This document shows positions 8,028-16,529 of a stretch of DNA of 64,000 nt, in pieces. How positions within the stretch are numbered: the first letter of the stretch is position 1; every line of letters begins with the position of its first letter. Source of the DNA: Thermoleptolyngbya sp046719575. Lineage in GTDB: Bacteria; Cyanobacteriota; Cyanobacteriia; Elainellales; Elainellaceae. Position numbers and translations under genes: made by a program. The stretch is from positions 1-64,000 of the forward strand of contig JBDNCP010000001.1 in NCBI GenBank assembly GCA_046719575.1, in the 5' to 3' direction. The notes beneath the pieces are model-generated. The model ran no database searches, had not been told where the DNA came from, and saw only the letters and a list, made by a program, of their open reading frames with translations.

Positions 8028-10028
8028 TTACACGGTCACGACATCAATGCCGACTTCCTCAATTTGCACGTCGCGCTTGATGACCAGGCTGTTGAGATAG
8101 CCGATGGGGTCTTCGGGGTCGAACACGCTGCCGTCAGCAAAGGTGATGGGGCTGCGGTTGGGTTCGGTGTCGAGCAGGCCGAGGTCGCGGGCGGCGGCTC
8201 CGAAGACATCCAGGCGGCGAGTGCGATCGAGGATGTCGAACCAGTTGCGGGGGAAGGGCGTGATGCCCCAGCGGGCAAGCTGCGTCATGATCCACAGTCC
8301 TTCGGTGCGGTAGGGGCAGTTGGTGCGATCGACGAAGAACTGGTTATAGCGCAAGATTTGCTCTGGCTCGTCGCCCGTGCCCCGGTCGTAGGGGGTGACC
8401 AATCCTGGACGAATTTGCTCGATGCTTGCGCCGACGTACTCGGTGCGGGAGAGCAACTCTGCCAGGGCTTCTCGGTTGCGGCGATCGTCGCAATATTCGC
8501 AGGCTTCGAGCAAGGCTGTGACGAGGGCGATGTGGGTTTGCGGATAGCGGTTTGCCCAGTCTTCGCGCACGCCGAGGACTTTTTCTAGGTGACCCGGCCA
8601 GATGTCGAGGTCGGTGGCGATCGCATAGCCCAGCCCCTCTTGAATGGCGCGGGAGTTCCACGGTTCGCCCACGCAAAAGCCATCAATGCCGCCGCCCTTG
8701 AGCGCGGCTACCATCTGCGGTGGTGGAATGGTGACGATATTCACGTCTTTATCCGGGTCGATGCCGCCAGAAGCGAGCCAGTGGCGCATCATCAGGTTGT
8801 GCATCGAAGCAGGGTGAACAACTGCCAGCGTGGGGACTTTGTCTGGTGTGCGGGCGATCGCCGCTTTCAGATCTGCCACCGTCCGCACACCCTCCTGCAA
8901 AAAGCGCTTGCTGAGGGTGATGGCGTTGCCATTGCGGCTGAGGACGAGGCCCGTGGTCATGGGCACAGGCGCTTTGCCGCCCATGCCCAGGGTTAGCGCT
9001 AGGGGCATTCCGGCGATCATTTGCGCGGCATCGAGGCGGCCACTGGTGATGCCTTCGGCGATCGCCTTCCAGCTTGGCTCGCGGCTGAGCGTCACCTGCT
9101 CCAGCCCATATTTTTCAAAAAAGCCCATTTCTTTGGCCACCACTAGCGGCGCACAGTCCGTCAGGGGCACAAAGCCCAGTTCCAGGTTCACTTTCTCTAG
9201 ACCATTGCGGGCGATCGCCCCCACCTGCAACGCGGCCTTGCGCTTCTTCGCCTGCTTTTGCTGGTTGAGGAAGTACACGATTTCGCTCCGCATCCCGTAA
9301 TAGCTGGGATGGTTCACCACGTCCAGGCGATCGCGCGGGCGCTCAAAGGGGACGTCCATTATTTGACCCACGTAAGACTCAGGCCCGTTGGTCAGCATCA
9401 CAATGCGATCGCTCAGCAGCAGCGCCTCATCTACGTCATGCGTCACCATGACACAGGTGAGTTCATGTTCCTCGGCGATTTGCATGAGCTGATCTTGCAG
9501 GCTGCTGCGGGTGAGCGCGTCTAACGCTCCAAAGGGTTCATCCAGCAGCAGCAGCTTCGGGCGAATGGACAGGGCACGGGCGATCGCTACCCGCTGCTTC
9601 ATGCCGCCGGAGAGTTGCCCCGGTCGCTTGTCGGCGGCGTGGCGCAGGTTCACTAGGTCGATGTGCTGCTCCACAATGGCGCTGCGCTCCGACTTGGAGG
9701 CCGTCGCCATGACACGATTCACCGCCAGGGCAATGTTTTCGCGCACCGTCAGCCAGGGCAGCAGCGAGTAATTTTGAAATACCACCATGCGATCGGGGCC
9801 CGGCTCCGTCACCTGGCGACCTTCTAGCACCACGCCACCCGCTGCGGGTTTTGCCAGGCCTGCGATGATATTTAGCAGGGTCGATTTGCCACAGCCCGAA
9901 TGTCCCAGCAGCGAGACAAACTCGCCCTTGCGAATCGTCAGGTCGATATTTTTCAGCGCAATGTATTCGCCCCCGCCCGGTAGCGGGAAAACCTGGTCTA
10001 CGTGGTCAATTTTTACGAATGGCAGCAT
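8028..10028 (-). CDS. nrtC: Nitrate/nitrite ABC transporter NrtC: ATPase fused to an NrtA-like domain
   Basis: A 666-residue two-part protein. Residues 1-250 are an ABC ATPase: Walker A GHSGCGKST (42-50), signature LSGGMKQ (139-145), Walker B LLLLDEP (about 159-165). After a Lys-rich linker (about 258-266, QKQAKKRKAAL), residues 280-666 resemble the substrate-binding protein NrtA, beginning with LGFVPLTDCAPLVVAKE. In Synechococcus this C-terminal domain is the regulatory part through which ammonium and nitrate inhibit uptake. It has no signal peptide, so it is cytoplasmic. The fused form separates it from NrtD and, with the operon context, from ordinary transport ATPases. Confidence 0.96.
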   Translation of the reverse strand: MLPFVKIDHVDQVFPLPGGGEYIALKNIDLTIRKGEFVSLLGHSGCGKSTLLNIIAGLAKPAAGGVVLEGRQVTEPGPDRMVVFQNYSLLPWLTVRENIALAVNRVMATASKSERSAIVEQHIDLVNLRHAADKRPGQLSGGMKQRVAIARALSIRPKLLLLDEPFGALDALTRSSLQDQLMQIAEEHELTCVMVTHDVDEALLLSDRIVMLTNGPESYVGQIMDVPFERPRDRLDVVNHPSYYGMRSEIVYFLNQQKQAKKRKAALQVGAIARNGLEKVNLELGFVPLTDCAPLVVAKEMGFFEKYGLEQVTLSREPSWKAIAEGITSGRLDAAQMIAGMPLALTLGMGGKAPVPMTTGLVLSRNGNAITLSKRFLQEGVRTVADLKAAIARTPDKVPTLAVVHPASMHNLMMRHWLASGGIDPDKDVNIVTIPPPQMVAALKGGGIDGFCVGEPWNSRAIQEGLGYAIATDLDIWPGHLEKVLGVREDWANRYPQTHIALVTALLEACEYCDDRRNREALAELLSRTEYVGASIEQIRPGLVTPYDRGTGDEPEQILRYNQFFVDRTNCPYRTEGLWIMTQLARWGITPFPRNWFDILDRTRRLDVFGAAARDLGLLDTEPNRSPITFADGSVFDPEDPIGYLNSLVIKRDVQIEEVGIDVVTV

Positions 10029-10047
10029 TTTGGGAGTGTTGGTGTAG

Positions 10048-10087
10048 TGGGATGGTGAGGTGGTGGGATGGTGGGATGGTGGGGTGG
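10048..10087. repeat. GGGATGGT simple repeat between nrtB and nrtC
   Basis: Four or five degenerate copies of GTGGGATG(GT) within the 101-base nrtB-nrtC spacer. A related TGGATGGG array lies between ndhD3 and cupA (59354-59401). G-rich on the + strand, therefore C-rich in the operon transcript. Confidence 0.6.
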
Positions 10088-10129
10088 ATAGGGTTAGGAA
10101 GGAAAGTCTGCTTCCTTAATTCCTAGCCC

Positions 10130-10972
10130 CTACTTCTGTTCTTCGGGTACGACACGAGAGGCAATGAAGCCGATCAGCGCATTCAGCAGCAGCCCGACCA
10201 GACCGACGTAGATGATGGCAAGAATCACCTCGCTATTGTTGCCGCTGTTGTAGGCATCCCAGATAAAGAAGCCAATGCCCACGCCGCCCGTGAGCATTTC
10301 TGCCGCAACGATCGCCAGCCAGGATAAACCAATTGCAATCTTGAGGCCGGTAAAGATGTAGGGCACGGTGGCGGGCAGCAGCACCTTCAGGAAGTAATCG
10401 AGCCGTGACAGCTTTAGCACACGGGCGACGTTGTTATAGTCTTGCGGAATGTTTTGCACGCCAACGGCGGTGTTGATAATGATGGGCCAGATGGCGGTAA
10501 TGAAAATCACAAAGATGGCAGCGGGCTGCGAGTCCCGAAAAGCCGCTAGGGAGATGGGCAGCCAGGCCAGCGGCGGCACCGTCCGCAACACCTGAAAGAT
10601 CGGGTCGAGCGCTTGAAACATGAGCAGACTCACGCCGATCAAGATACCGAGCGCGATTCCGGCGATCGCCGCTAGGGTGTATCCCACCGCCACCCGCTGC
10701 AAACTGGCGGCAATTTGCCAAAACAAGCCCTGATCCGTGCCGCTGCCGCGATAGAACGGGTCGATAATCAATTCCCACGTATCTTTCACCACCTGAATTG
10801 GCCCGGGTAGCGACGCATTTTCGCCCGAACACAGCAGTTGCCAGATACCCAACAGGATGAAGAGGGCGATCGCCGTTGGAATTGACCGTCGCAAGGTCTT
10901 ACCCACCAGCGCACCCAAGCTAGAAGAGAGCGATCGCCCAGGGCGACGAGGAGAAGAAAGGTCGGCTGTCAT
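10130..10972 (-). CDS. nrtB: Nitrate/nitrite ABC transporter permease NrtB
   Basis: A 280-residue inner-membrane permease of the BPD_transp_1 family with about six membrane segments, for example IPTAIALFILLGIWQLL near residue 35 and IFVIFITAIWPIIINTAVG near 150. The EAA-like coupling loop before the last helices (LKLSRLDYFLKVLLPATVPYIFTGL, about 186-210) contacts the ATPases. Residues 1-25 are a basic cytoplasmic extension. NrtB forms the channel for the NrtA-delivered ion, with NrtC and NrtD supplying energy. It lies between nrtA and nrtC in the canonical order. Confidence 0.95.
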   Translation of the reverse strand: MTADLSSPRRPGRSLSSSLGALVGKTLRRSIPTAIALFILLGIWQLLCSGENASLPGPIQVVKDTWELIIDPFYRGSGTDQGLFWQIAASLQRVAVGYTLAAIAGIALGILIGVSLLMFQALDPIFQVLRTVPPLAWLPISLAAFRDSQPAAIFVIFITAIWPIIINTAVGVQNIPQDYNNVARVLKLSRLDYFLKVLLPATVPYIFTGLKIAIGLSWLAIVAAEMLTGGVGIGFFIWDAYNSGNNSEVILAIIYVGLVGLLLNALIGFIASRVVPEEQK

Positions 10973-11113
10973 GATGAGAGGTTAGGGGTTGGGAATGAGG
11001 GATGTGAGCCAAGAGTTCGAGCCAAGCTTCGAGCCAAGCATTCAAGGGATAAACAGGGGTCGGGAATCAGGTCATGAGTAGGATCAGAAAAGTTAGCAAC
11101 TTTACATACCCAC

Positions 11114-11130
11114 AAGTTGGCTTTCAACTT
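11114..11130 (-). other. Small hairpin between nrtA and nrtB
   Basis: AAGTTG, five loop bases, CAACTT: a perfect 6-bp stem about 40 bases downstream of the nrtA stop in the 190-base nrtA-nrtB spacer. There is no U-tract. It could help protect the nrtA part of the message, since binding proteins are usually made in excess over permeases; that role is inferred. Confidence 0.35.
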
Positions 11131-11162
11131 ACAATTCCCAACCCCTGATGCCCGAAATCTAA

Positions 11163-12491
11163 TTAGACTTTCTTGATCTTCAAAGCGTTGAGATACGCAC
11201 TGGGGTTCTCAGGGTCAAACTGGACACCATCAAAGAAGGTTTCTACACCGCGAGAGGTGCTGGCGGGGATGGCGGCTTCTTGACCAATTGCCTTCGCCGC
11301 CTCACGCCACAGGTCTTCCCGGTTTACCGCCTCAATCAGCGCCTTAGTATCGGTGTCGGCGGGCAGATAGCCCCAGCGGATGTCTTCCGTCAGGAACCAC
11401 AGGTCATGGCTCTTAAACGGATAGGACGCGGCATCATTCCAGAACTTCATCAGCAGCGGGCTATTTTCAAGCTGGCGCACGCCCATGTCAAAATTGCCCT
11501 TTGCCCGCTCTAGGATGTCCTCCACTGGAACCTTAAACCACTCACGACCCGACACGATCTGGCACATTTCTTCCTTATTTGCAGGGTCATCGCACCAAAT
11601 TTGCGCTTCCTGCACCGCCATCAAAATGGCCTTTGCCGCGTTGGGATGCTGCTCCACCCAGTCGGCCCGCATCGACAGCGCCTTTTCGGGATGGTCTTTC
11701 CAGAATTCACCCGTCGTAATCGCGGTGTAGCCCAGTTTTTGGTTCACCGTTTGGGCGGGCCAGGGTTCGCCCACGCAGAAGGCTTCCATGTTGTTGACCT
11801 TGATGTTGGCCACCATTTGGGGCGGCGGCACCACAATCGTCGAAATGTCTTTGTCTGGATCGATGCCGCCCGCCGCCAGCCAGTAGCGCATCCACAGATC
11901 GTGCGTACCACCAGGGAAGGTAACGGCTGCTTTGATTTCGCCCTTCTCTGCCTTAGCCTTGGCAAAGGCTTCCTTTAGTGGGGCACTGTCGGTGCTGATT
12001 TTCAAATCTTTGTAAGAATTCGCCAGCGAGATTGCCTGACCATTCACGTTCAGCCGCGCCAGAATGTTCATTGGCACTTTTTGGTTGCCCTTGGTAATCG
12101 TACCCGCCGACATCAGATAAGGCATGGGAGTAAGGATATGCGCCCCGTCAATGCCACCGCCAGCAGAACCTAGCTCTAGGTTGTCGCGAGTAACCGCCCA
12201 GGATGCCTGCTTCAGCACTTCCACGTCGGGCATTCCATACTTGGCAAACAGGCCTTTTTCCTTGGCAATGATCAGCGGGGCGGAGTCTGTTAGGGCAATG
12301 AAACCAAGCTTGGCGGTGGTGACTTCGGGCGTGTCGGCGGCGGCCACGGGCGCAGGAGCAGCCGGAGCGCTGGCAGCGGGGCTGCTGGTATCCGACGGCG
12401 AGGAGCCACCACTGCATCCATTCGCTAGGATCGTGGCCCCAGCAGTGATGCCAGCCGTGAAGATAAATTTCCGACGAGAGAGACTAGACAT
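11163..12491 (-). CDS. nrtA: Nitrate/nitrite-binding lipoprotein NrtA
   Basis: A 442-residue periplasmic substrate-binding lipoprotein. The start shows a twin-arginine-like SRRKFIF (5-11), a hydrophobic stretch and a lipobox ending LANGC, so the mature protein would be anchored through C26. A Ser/Pro/Ala-rich tether (27-58) leads into the NMT1-like binding fold starting TAKLGFIALTDSAPLIIAKE. It captures nitrate and nitrite outside the membrane and hands them to NrtB. Sequence is shared with the C-terminal half of NrtC. GGAG lies about 11 bases before the ATG. CmpA (bicarbonate) is a close paralogue; context favours nitrate. Confidence 0.96.
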   Translation of the reverse strand: MSSLSRRKFIFTAGITAGATILANGCSGGSSPSDTSSPAASAPAAPAPVAAADTPEVTTAKLGFIALTDSAPLIIAKEKGLFAKYGMPDVEVLKQASWAVTRDNLELGSAGGGIDGAHILTPMPYLMSAGTITKGNQKVPMNILARLNVNGQAISLANSYKDLKISTDSAPLKEAFAKAKAEKGEIKAAVTFPGGTHDLWMRYWLAAGGIDPDKDISTIVVPPPQMVANIKVNNMEAFCVGEPWPAQTVNQKLGYTAITTGEFWKDHPEKALSMRADWVEQHPNAAKAILMAVQEAQIWCDDPANKEEMCQIVSGREWFKVPVEDILERAKGNFDMGVRQLENSPLLMKFWNDAASYPFKSHDLWFLTEDIRWGYLPADTDTKALIEAVNREDLWREAAKAIGQEAAIPASTSRGVETFFDGVQFDPENPSAYLNALKIKKV

Positions 12492-12674
12492 AGGTTGCGT
12501 TCTCCAAGTTGAGGTTAGGGTAATCAGTTGACCAATTTTGGGATGTAAAATCCCTTACCAGTTGTGCCCGGTGTCAAGATCCGGTGAGAAACTGGTTTGC
12601 TAGGAATCGGGTAGTAGGTTTTAGGAATGAGGGAAAAAGGCAATACAAACTGCCAGCCCCCAACTCCTGAAGCC

Positions 12675-14207
12675 CTACTTCGGCCGTGCGCCAAAGTTTT
12701 CGATCAGCAGATTTCGCAAGATGGGCTTGAGGTCGTCGCAGGGAATCCCTTTCTGGACACAAGTGCCCAGTTCGGCGTGTTTGCCGACTTTGCCGCCCAT
12801 GTACAAGTCCACGCCTTCGGCGGCTTTGCCGTCTTTGCGGACTTTGGTGCCCATCAGGCCGATATCGGCGACCTGGGGCTGCCCACAGGAGTTGGGGCAG
12901 CCCGTCCAGTGGATGCGGACGGGGCGCGTGAGTTCTAGCTCAGATTCCAGTTCGTGGATCAGCGCCATGGCTCGATTTTTGGTTTCGATCAGGGCGAAGT
13001 TGCAGAACTGGGCCCCGGTGCAGGAAACGAGCGATCGCACTAATAAGCCCGGATTTACCGAAAACTTCTCCAGCAGCGGCTCCTTGAGCAGGGGCGCAAC
13101 GCGAGAATCGGGCACATCGGGAATGATGACATTTTGCTCGACCGTCAGACGAATCTCGCCGCTGCCGTAAACCTCGGCAATCCGCGCCAGGTCAAACATA
13201 TCGGGTGCATAGAGCCGACCGACGGGCACATGCAGCCCCACATAATTCAGCCCTGGCTGCTTTTGGGCGTGGATGCCGATGTGGTCGCGCTTGTCCCAAA
13301 GGATTTCGTCCTTGGGCGCGGCGGTTTGCAGCGGGTGGCCCAACTGCCGTTCCACCTCAGCGCGAAACTTGTCTATGCCCCACTCGTCGATCAGCCACAT
13401 CAGGCGAGCTTTTTGGCGATTGGCCCGCAACCCATGATCGCGGTAGACGATCAAAATGGCTTCGCACAGCGCCACCACATCTCGCGGATCGACCCAGGCA
13501 TCAAGCGGCACGGCGGCTTCGCAGCGCTTGGCAGAAAAGAACCCGCCCACCAGCACATTGAAGCCGAGCTTGCCGTCTTTGTAAGCAGGCACAAAGGCGA
13601 TGTCGTTGATCTCGGCGTGAACCGAGTTGTCGCGGCATCCGGCGATCGCAATGTTGAACTTGCGCGGCAGGTTAGTAAACGACGGGTTGCCCTCGCCGTT
13701 GTTGGTGATCATGTCCTGCACCTTTCGCACCAGCCCGCGAGTGTCGATTAGCTCGTCGGCATCGATGCCCGCCACAGGCGAACCCGTGATGTTGCGAACA
13801 TTGTCCATGCCCGACTGGATGCTGGTCAGCCCCGCCTGCTCAAACCGCCGAAAGATATCGGGAATATCTTCGAGCCGAATGCCGCGAAGCTGGAGGTTTT
13901 GGCGCGTGGTGATGTCGGCGTTGCCGTCTTCGCCATAGCGCTCGACCACCTCTGCCAGCACCCGCATTTGCCCGCTGGTGAGAATGCCATTCGGCATCCG
14001 CATCCGCAGCATGAACTTGCCGGGTGTTACCGGGCGAAAGAACACGCCCATCCACTTGAGGCGGTGATCGCGGTCGGTTTCATTCATCGCTTCCCAGCCC
14101 AGACGGGCAAAGTCTTCTAGTTCAGACTTGACCGCCAAACCATCTTTTTCGGCCTTGAGCTTTTCAAACTTATTCAGACTGGTTTCTGCTGGAACGGTAC
14201 TGGTCAT
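12675..14207 (-). CDS. nirA: Ferredoxin-nitrite reductase
   Basis: A 510-residue siroheme and 4Fe-4S enzyme that reduces nitrite to ammonium with six electrons from ferredoxin. The cluster/siroheme cysteines lie in SCTGAQFCNF (C396, C402) and TGCPNSCGQ (C437, C441). The two half-domains typical of the family are both complete. The frame is open up to 14426, but the promoter -10 box is at 14414-14419, which puts the transcription start near 14407. The ATG at 14207 (MTSTVPAETSLNKFEKL), preceded by AAAGG, is therefore the real start and gives the normal family length. The first gene of the operon, it has a leader of about 200 bases. Confidence 0.96.
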   Translation of the reverse strand: MTSTVPAETSLNKFEKLKAEKDGLAVKSELEDFARLGWEAMNETDRDHRLKWMGVFFRPVTPGKFMLRMRMPNGILTSGQMRVLAEVVERYGEDGNADITTRQNLQLRGIRLEDIPDIFRRFEQAGLTSIQSGMDNVRNITGSPVAGIDADELIDTRGLVRKVQDMITNNGEGNPSFTNLPRKFNIAIAGCRDNSVHAEINDIAFVPAYKDGKLGFNVLVGGFFSAKRCEAAVPLDAWVDPRDVVALCEAILIVYRDHGLRANRQKARLMWLIDEWGIDKFRAEVERQLGHPLQTAAPKDEILWDKRDHIGIHAQKQPGLNYVGLHVPVGRLYAPDMFDLARIAEVYGSGEIRLTVEQNVIIPDVPDSRVAPLLKEPLLEKFSVNPGLLVRSLVSCTGAQFCNFALIETKNRAMALIHELESELELTRPVRIHWTGCPNSCGQPQVADIGLMGTKVRKDGKAAEGVDLYMGGKVGKHAELGTCVQKGIPCDDLKPILRNLLIENFGARPK

Positions 14208-14413
14208 CGCAAAAGACCTTTGATGGGATAAATCTGGAACAGGTTTTGGAACAGGTTTCGGAACGGGCTTTGCATCAGATTTTGGAACCACAAACCTCAG
14301 GAGCGATCGCCCAGCGTTCTTCCTGGAGCTTCTCCTGGAGTCCTTCGATTTCTGCCTCAGAGACGTGACGAACAGGTCACCGTTTTGGCAAAAAATCGTT
14401 TCGCATGAGTGAT

Positions 14414-14455
14414 ACGGTAGGCGCATTAATCAACGGAATTCGTAGCTGTTGTTAC
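14414..14455 (-). promoter_or_regulatory. NtcA-activated promoter of the nirA operon
   Basis: A perfect NtcA box GTA-N8-TAC lies at 14442-14455. On the minus strand it is followed after exactly 22 bases by TACCGT (14419-14414), which fits the TA-N3-T -10 element. This is the canonical class II NtcA-activated layout and predicts transcription under nitrogen limitation, starting near 14407 and reading into nirA. Confidence 0.88.
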
Positions 14456-14493
14456 AAAAAATTTCAGCTAATGAAATTTGCGAATTGTCGTAA

Positions 14494-14506
14494 TGCACAA
14501 CTTGCA
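14494..14506. promoter_or_regulatory. NtcB-like LysR palindrome TGCA-N5-TGCA
   Basis: TGCA, CAACT, TGCA stands 38 bases upstream of the NtcA box relative to nirA, within the nirA/HEAT-gene divergent region. As remembered from Synechococcus work, this palindrome is the binding motif of NtcB, the nitrite-responsive LysR activator of nirA. ntcB itself is not in the window. Confidence 0.6.
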
Positions 14507-14599
14507 TAACTTGGCTCAACAAAGCCCTCGACTTCTGGCTACAATCCAAGAGCAGTCAAGGCATTGACCGCGTTTTCCTATCTGGCGGCACAGGCGAGT

Positions 14600-15997
14600 A
14601 TGATCAGCAATCCGCGTATTTTATCTGCCCAACAGCAAGAATCTCCGTTTCTTCAGCAGGCAGAGGATGCGGCGATCGCCGCCGATTGGGAACAGGTGGT
14701 GCAACGGGTACAGCAAGGGCTGGGATACCTAGAAGAACAGTTGCAGACCCACGGAGTCCGTCCTCGTGGGTCAGATCTCGAAACGCTGGGCCAGTTGGCG
14801 ATCGCCGTGCTAAGCGAGGGCGACTTTCAAGACCGCTGGGATGTGGCCAAGCTGTTTCCCCAGCTAGAAGCCCTAACTGCCCTAACCCCTGAAACTTCCG
14901 AGTTTGTTGAGCAACTGCTGCTCGACCCGCTAGTTTCCCTGCTGCAAGACGAAGACGAAGACCCCGACACGCGCTGGTTTGCGGCCCGTATTCTAGGTGA
15001 GTTTCGCCGGCCTGCGGTGCTGCAAGCGCTGATCGACCTGCTGAAAACATCCCCTGCCGAAGACCTGCGGCAGATGGCGGCAACGGCGATCGCAGGCTTT
15101 GGCAAAATGGCGATCGCCCCCCTTGCCCAACTGCTTCAGACCCCCTCCACGCGCCTGCTGGCCGTACAAACGCTGGCCCAGATTCAAGATCCTGATGTGG
15201 TTCAGCCGCTGATGCAGCTATTGCGCGATCCTAACCCGCAGGTGCGAGCCACTGCCCTATCGGCGATTGGCAGCGCCCGCGATCGCCAGATTCCAGGAAT
15301 TTTAATTGCGGCCCTGGGCGATTCTGCGGCGGCCGTGCGCCAAGTAGCGGTGATGGAACTGGGCTTTCGCAACGACCTGCTGCCTGACTGTGACTTGGTG
15401 AGCTTGATTCATCCGCTGCTGCTGGATGCTAGCGCGGGCGTGGCTCAACAGGCGGCGATCGCCCTGGGTCGCCTGGGCACGAATCCGGCTGCTGCTGCGC
15501 TCTATCGCGTCGCCCGCTTGCCCCACATAACCCATTCGCAGCAAATGGCGCTGGTGCAAGCGCTGGGCTGGATCGGCACGCCTGCTGCCCTGCACAGTCT
15601 GCATCAGTTGTCGCTCCAGTGGAGCGAGGAACCTGCATCGGCGGCGCTGCTACAGGCCGCGATTCAGGCGATGGGTCGGGTCGAAGCTCCAGAACTACGC
15701 TGGCAGGTCGCCCGCCATCTGATCGAACTGCTGCACAGGCAACGGCCCGCCACACAACTGGCCAGCGTGAAGCAGGCGATCGCCCTCCAACTGGGTAAGC
15801 TGGGCGATCTCGATGCGCTGGATGCCCTGGTGAAACTGGCGGCTGATCCGGATCTAGGGGTCAAACTCCATGCGATCGCCGCCCTTAAGCAACTTCATCC
15901 TGAGCAGGGCCGGCAGCGGCTAGAAGCACTATCCAACAACCCCCAAGTTTCAGAGCAAACTCGGCAGGAAGTGGCGATCGCCCTGGCAGAGTGGTAG
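14600..15997 (+). CDS. HEAT-repeat protein divergent from nirA (candidate NirB)
   Basis: A 465-residue soluble alpha-solenoid. From about residue 115 it is a run of HEAT/PBS-lyase-type repeats such as TRWFAARILGEFRRPAVLQAL and LQTPSTRLLAVQTLAQI, ending in LHAIAALKQLHP. HEAT repeats act as protein-binding scaffolds; no catalytic motif is visible. Its divergent position from nirA across a shared regulatory region matches nirB, which Synechococcus and Anabaena need for full nitrite reductase activity through contact with NirA. This is inference from position and fold; a phycobilin-lyase-like HEAT protein is the alternative. A TTG 36 bases upstream (14564) is in frame, but the ATG at 14600 is preferred. 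TACAAT at 14540-14545 may be its -10 box. Confidence 0.75.
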   Translation: MISNPRILSAQQQESPFLQQAEDAAIAADWEQVVQRVQQGLGYLEEQLQTHGVRPRGSDLETLGQLAIAVLSEGDFQDRWDVAKLFPQLEALTALTPETSEFVEQLLLDPLVSLLQDEDEDPDTRWFAARILGEFRRPAVLQALIDLLKTSPAEDLRQMAATAIAGFGKMAIAPLAQLLQTPSTRLLAVQTLAQIQDPDVVQPLMQLLRDPNPQVRATALSAIGSARDRQIPGILIAALGDSAAAVRQVAVMELGFRNDLLPDCDLVSLIHPLLLDASAGVAQQAAIALGRLGTNPAAAALYRVARLPHITHSQQMALVQALGWIGTPAALHSLHQLSLQWSEEPASAALLQAAIQAMGRVEAPELRWQVARHLIELLHRQRPATQLASVKQAIALQLGKLGDLDALDALVKLAADPDLGVKLHAIAALKQLHPEQGRQRLEALSNNPQVSEQTRQEVAIALAEW

Positions 15998-16529
15998 CAA
16001 AAGGTTCGAGATTTGCAAGAAAACTGGCAAACCCAAAGCATCTCGATTTGCGATTTTAGATTTGCGATTTTAGATTTGCGGTTTTGGATTGCTCGTCAAG
16101 CCTCCGCCTCCCCGACATGCGGTCAGATTCACTCTGGGCGAGGATGTAATTTGGCGTGACCACTCGATAGAATCATCAAACACACTCATTCACACTCATT
16201 AAGAGGCATTTGCAAACGCTTTCGTCGGGTGCAGGGGTTCGGTAGGCTGGGTTTGCCTGGATTGAGGTCTGCCCGGTCGATTTACGGAATGATTTACGTA
16301 ATTTGGAGCGCTAAGCGCGAATCCACGATATAGCTCTAGAAATAGAGCTAGAAATATAGAGCCAGAAATCGAGCAAGAGTTGCCGTCTGAAGAGATTGGC
16401 TGCGGAGTGTTTGATTTCTGAGCAAGCTTCATTTGAGATTATTCAACTGAAATCATCCAACTGAAATCATCCAAAATTGTTCAACTTGATCAAATCAATT
16501 TTTGAAAGATGCCCGAAACTGGGGGATTT
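15998..16529. repeat. Intergenic region with three 14-bp tandem repeats (16045-16086)
   Basis: Three units of GATTTGCGATTTTA, the last degenerate, lie at 16045-16086. Related GATTTGCGATTTTG sequence occurs after Cry-DASH (28044-28098), and a 13-bp relative follows mtnP (53839-53903). Short direct repeats also occur at 16181-16200 (CACTCATT), about 16325-16375 (AGAGC-AGAAAT) and 16446-16475 (CCAACTGAAATCAT twice). No credible gene is seen; the region should hold the promoter of the ligase gene. Confidence 0.55.

Noticed and set aside
14208..14426. N-terminal extension of nirA
   Set aside because: The NtcA-dependent -10 box is at 14414-14419, so transcription starts inside the extension; family length and ribosome-binding site favour the ATG at 14207.
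16199..16432. 77-residue minus-strand frame
   Set aside because: No ribosome-binding site or domain; lies in repeat-containing intergenic sequence.
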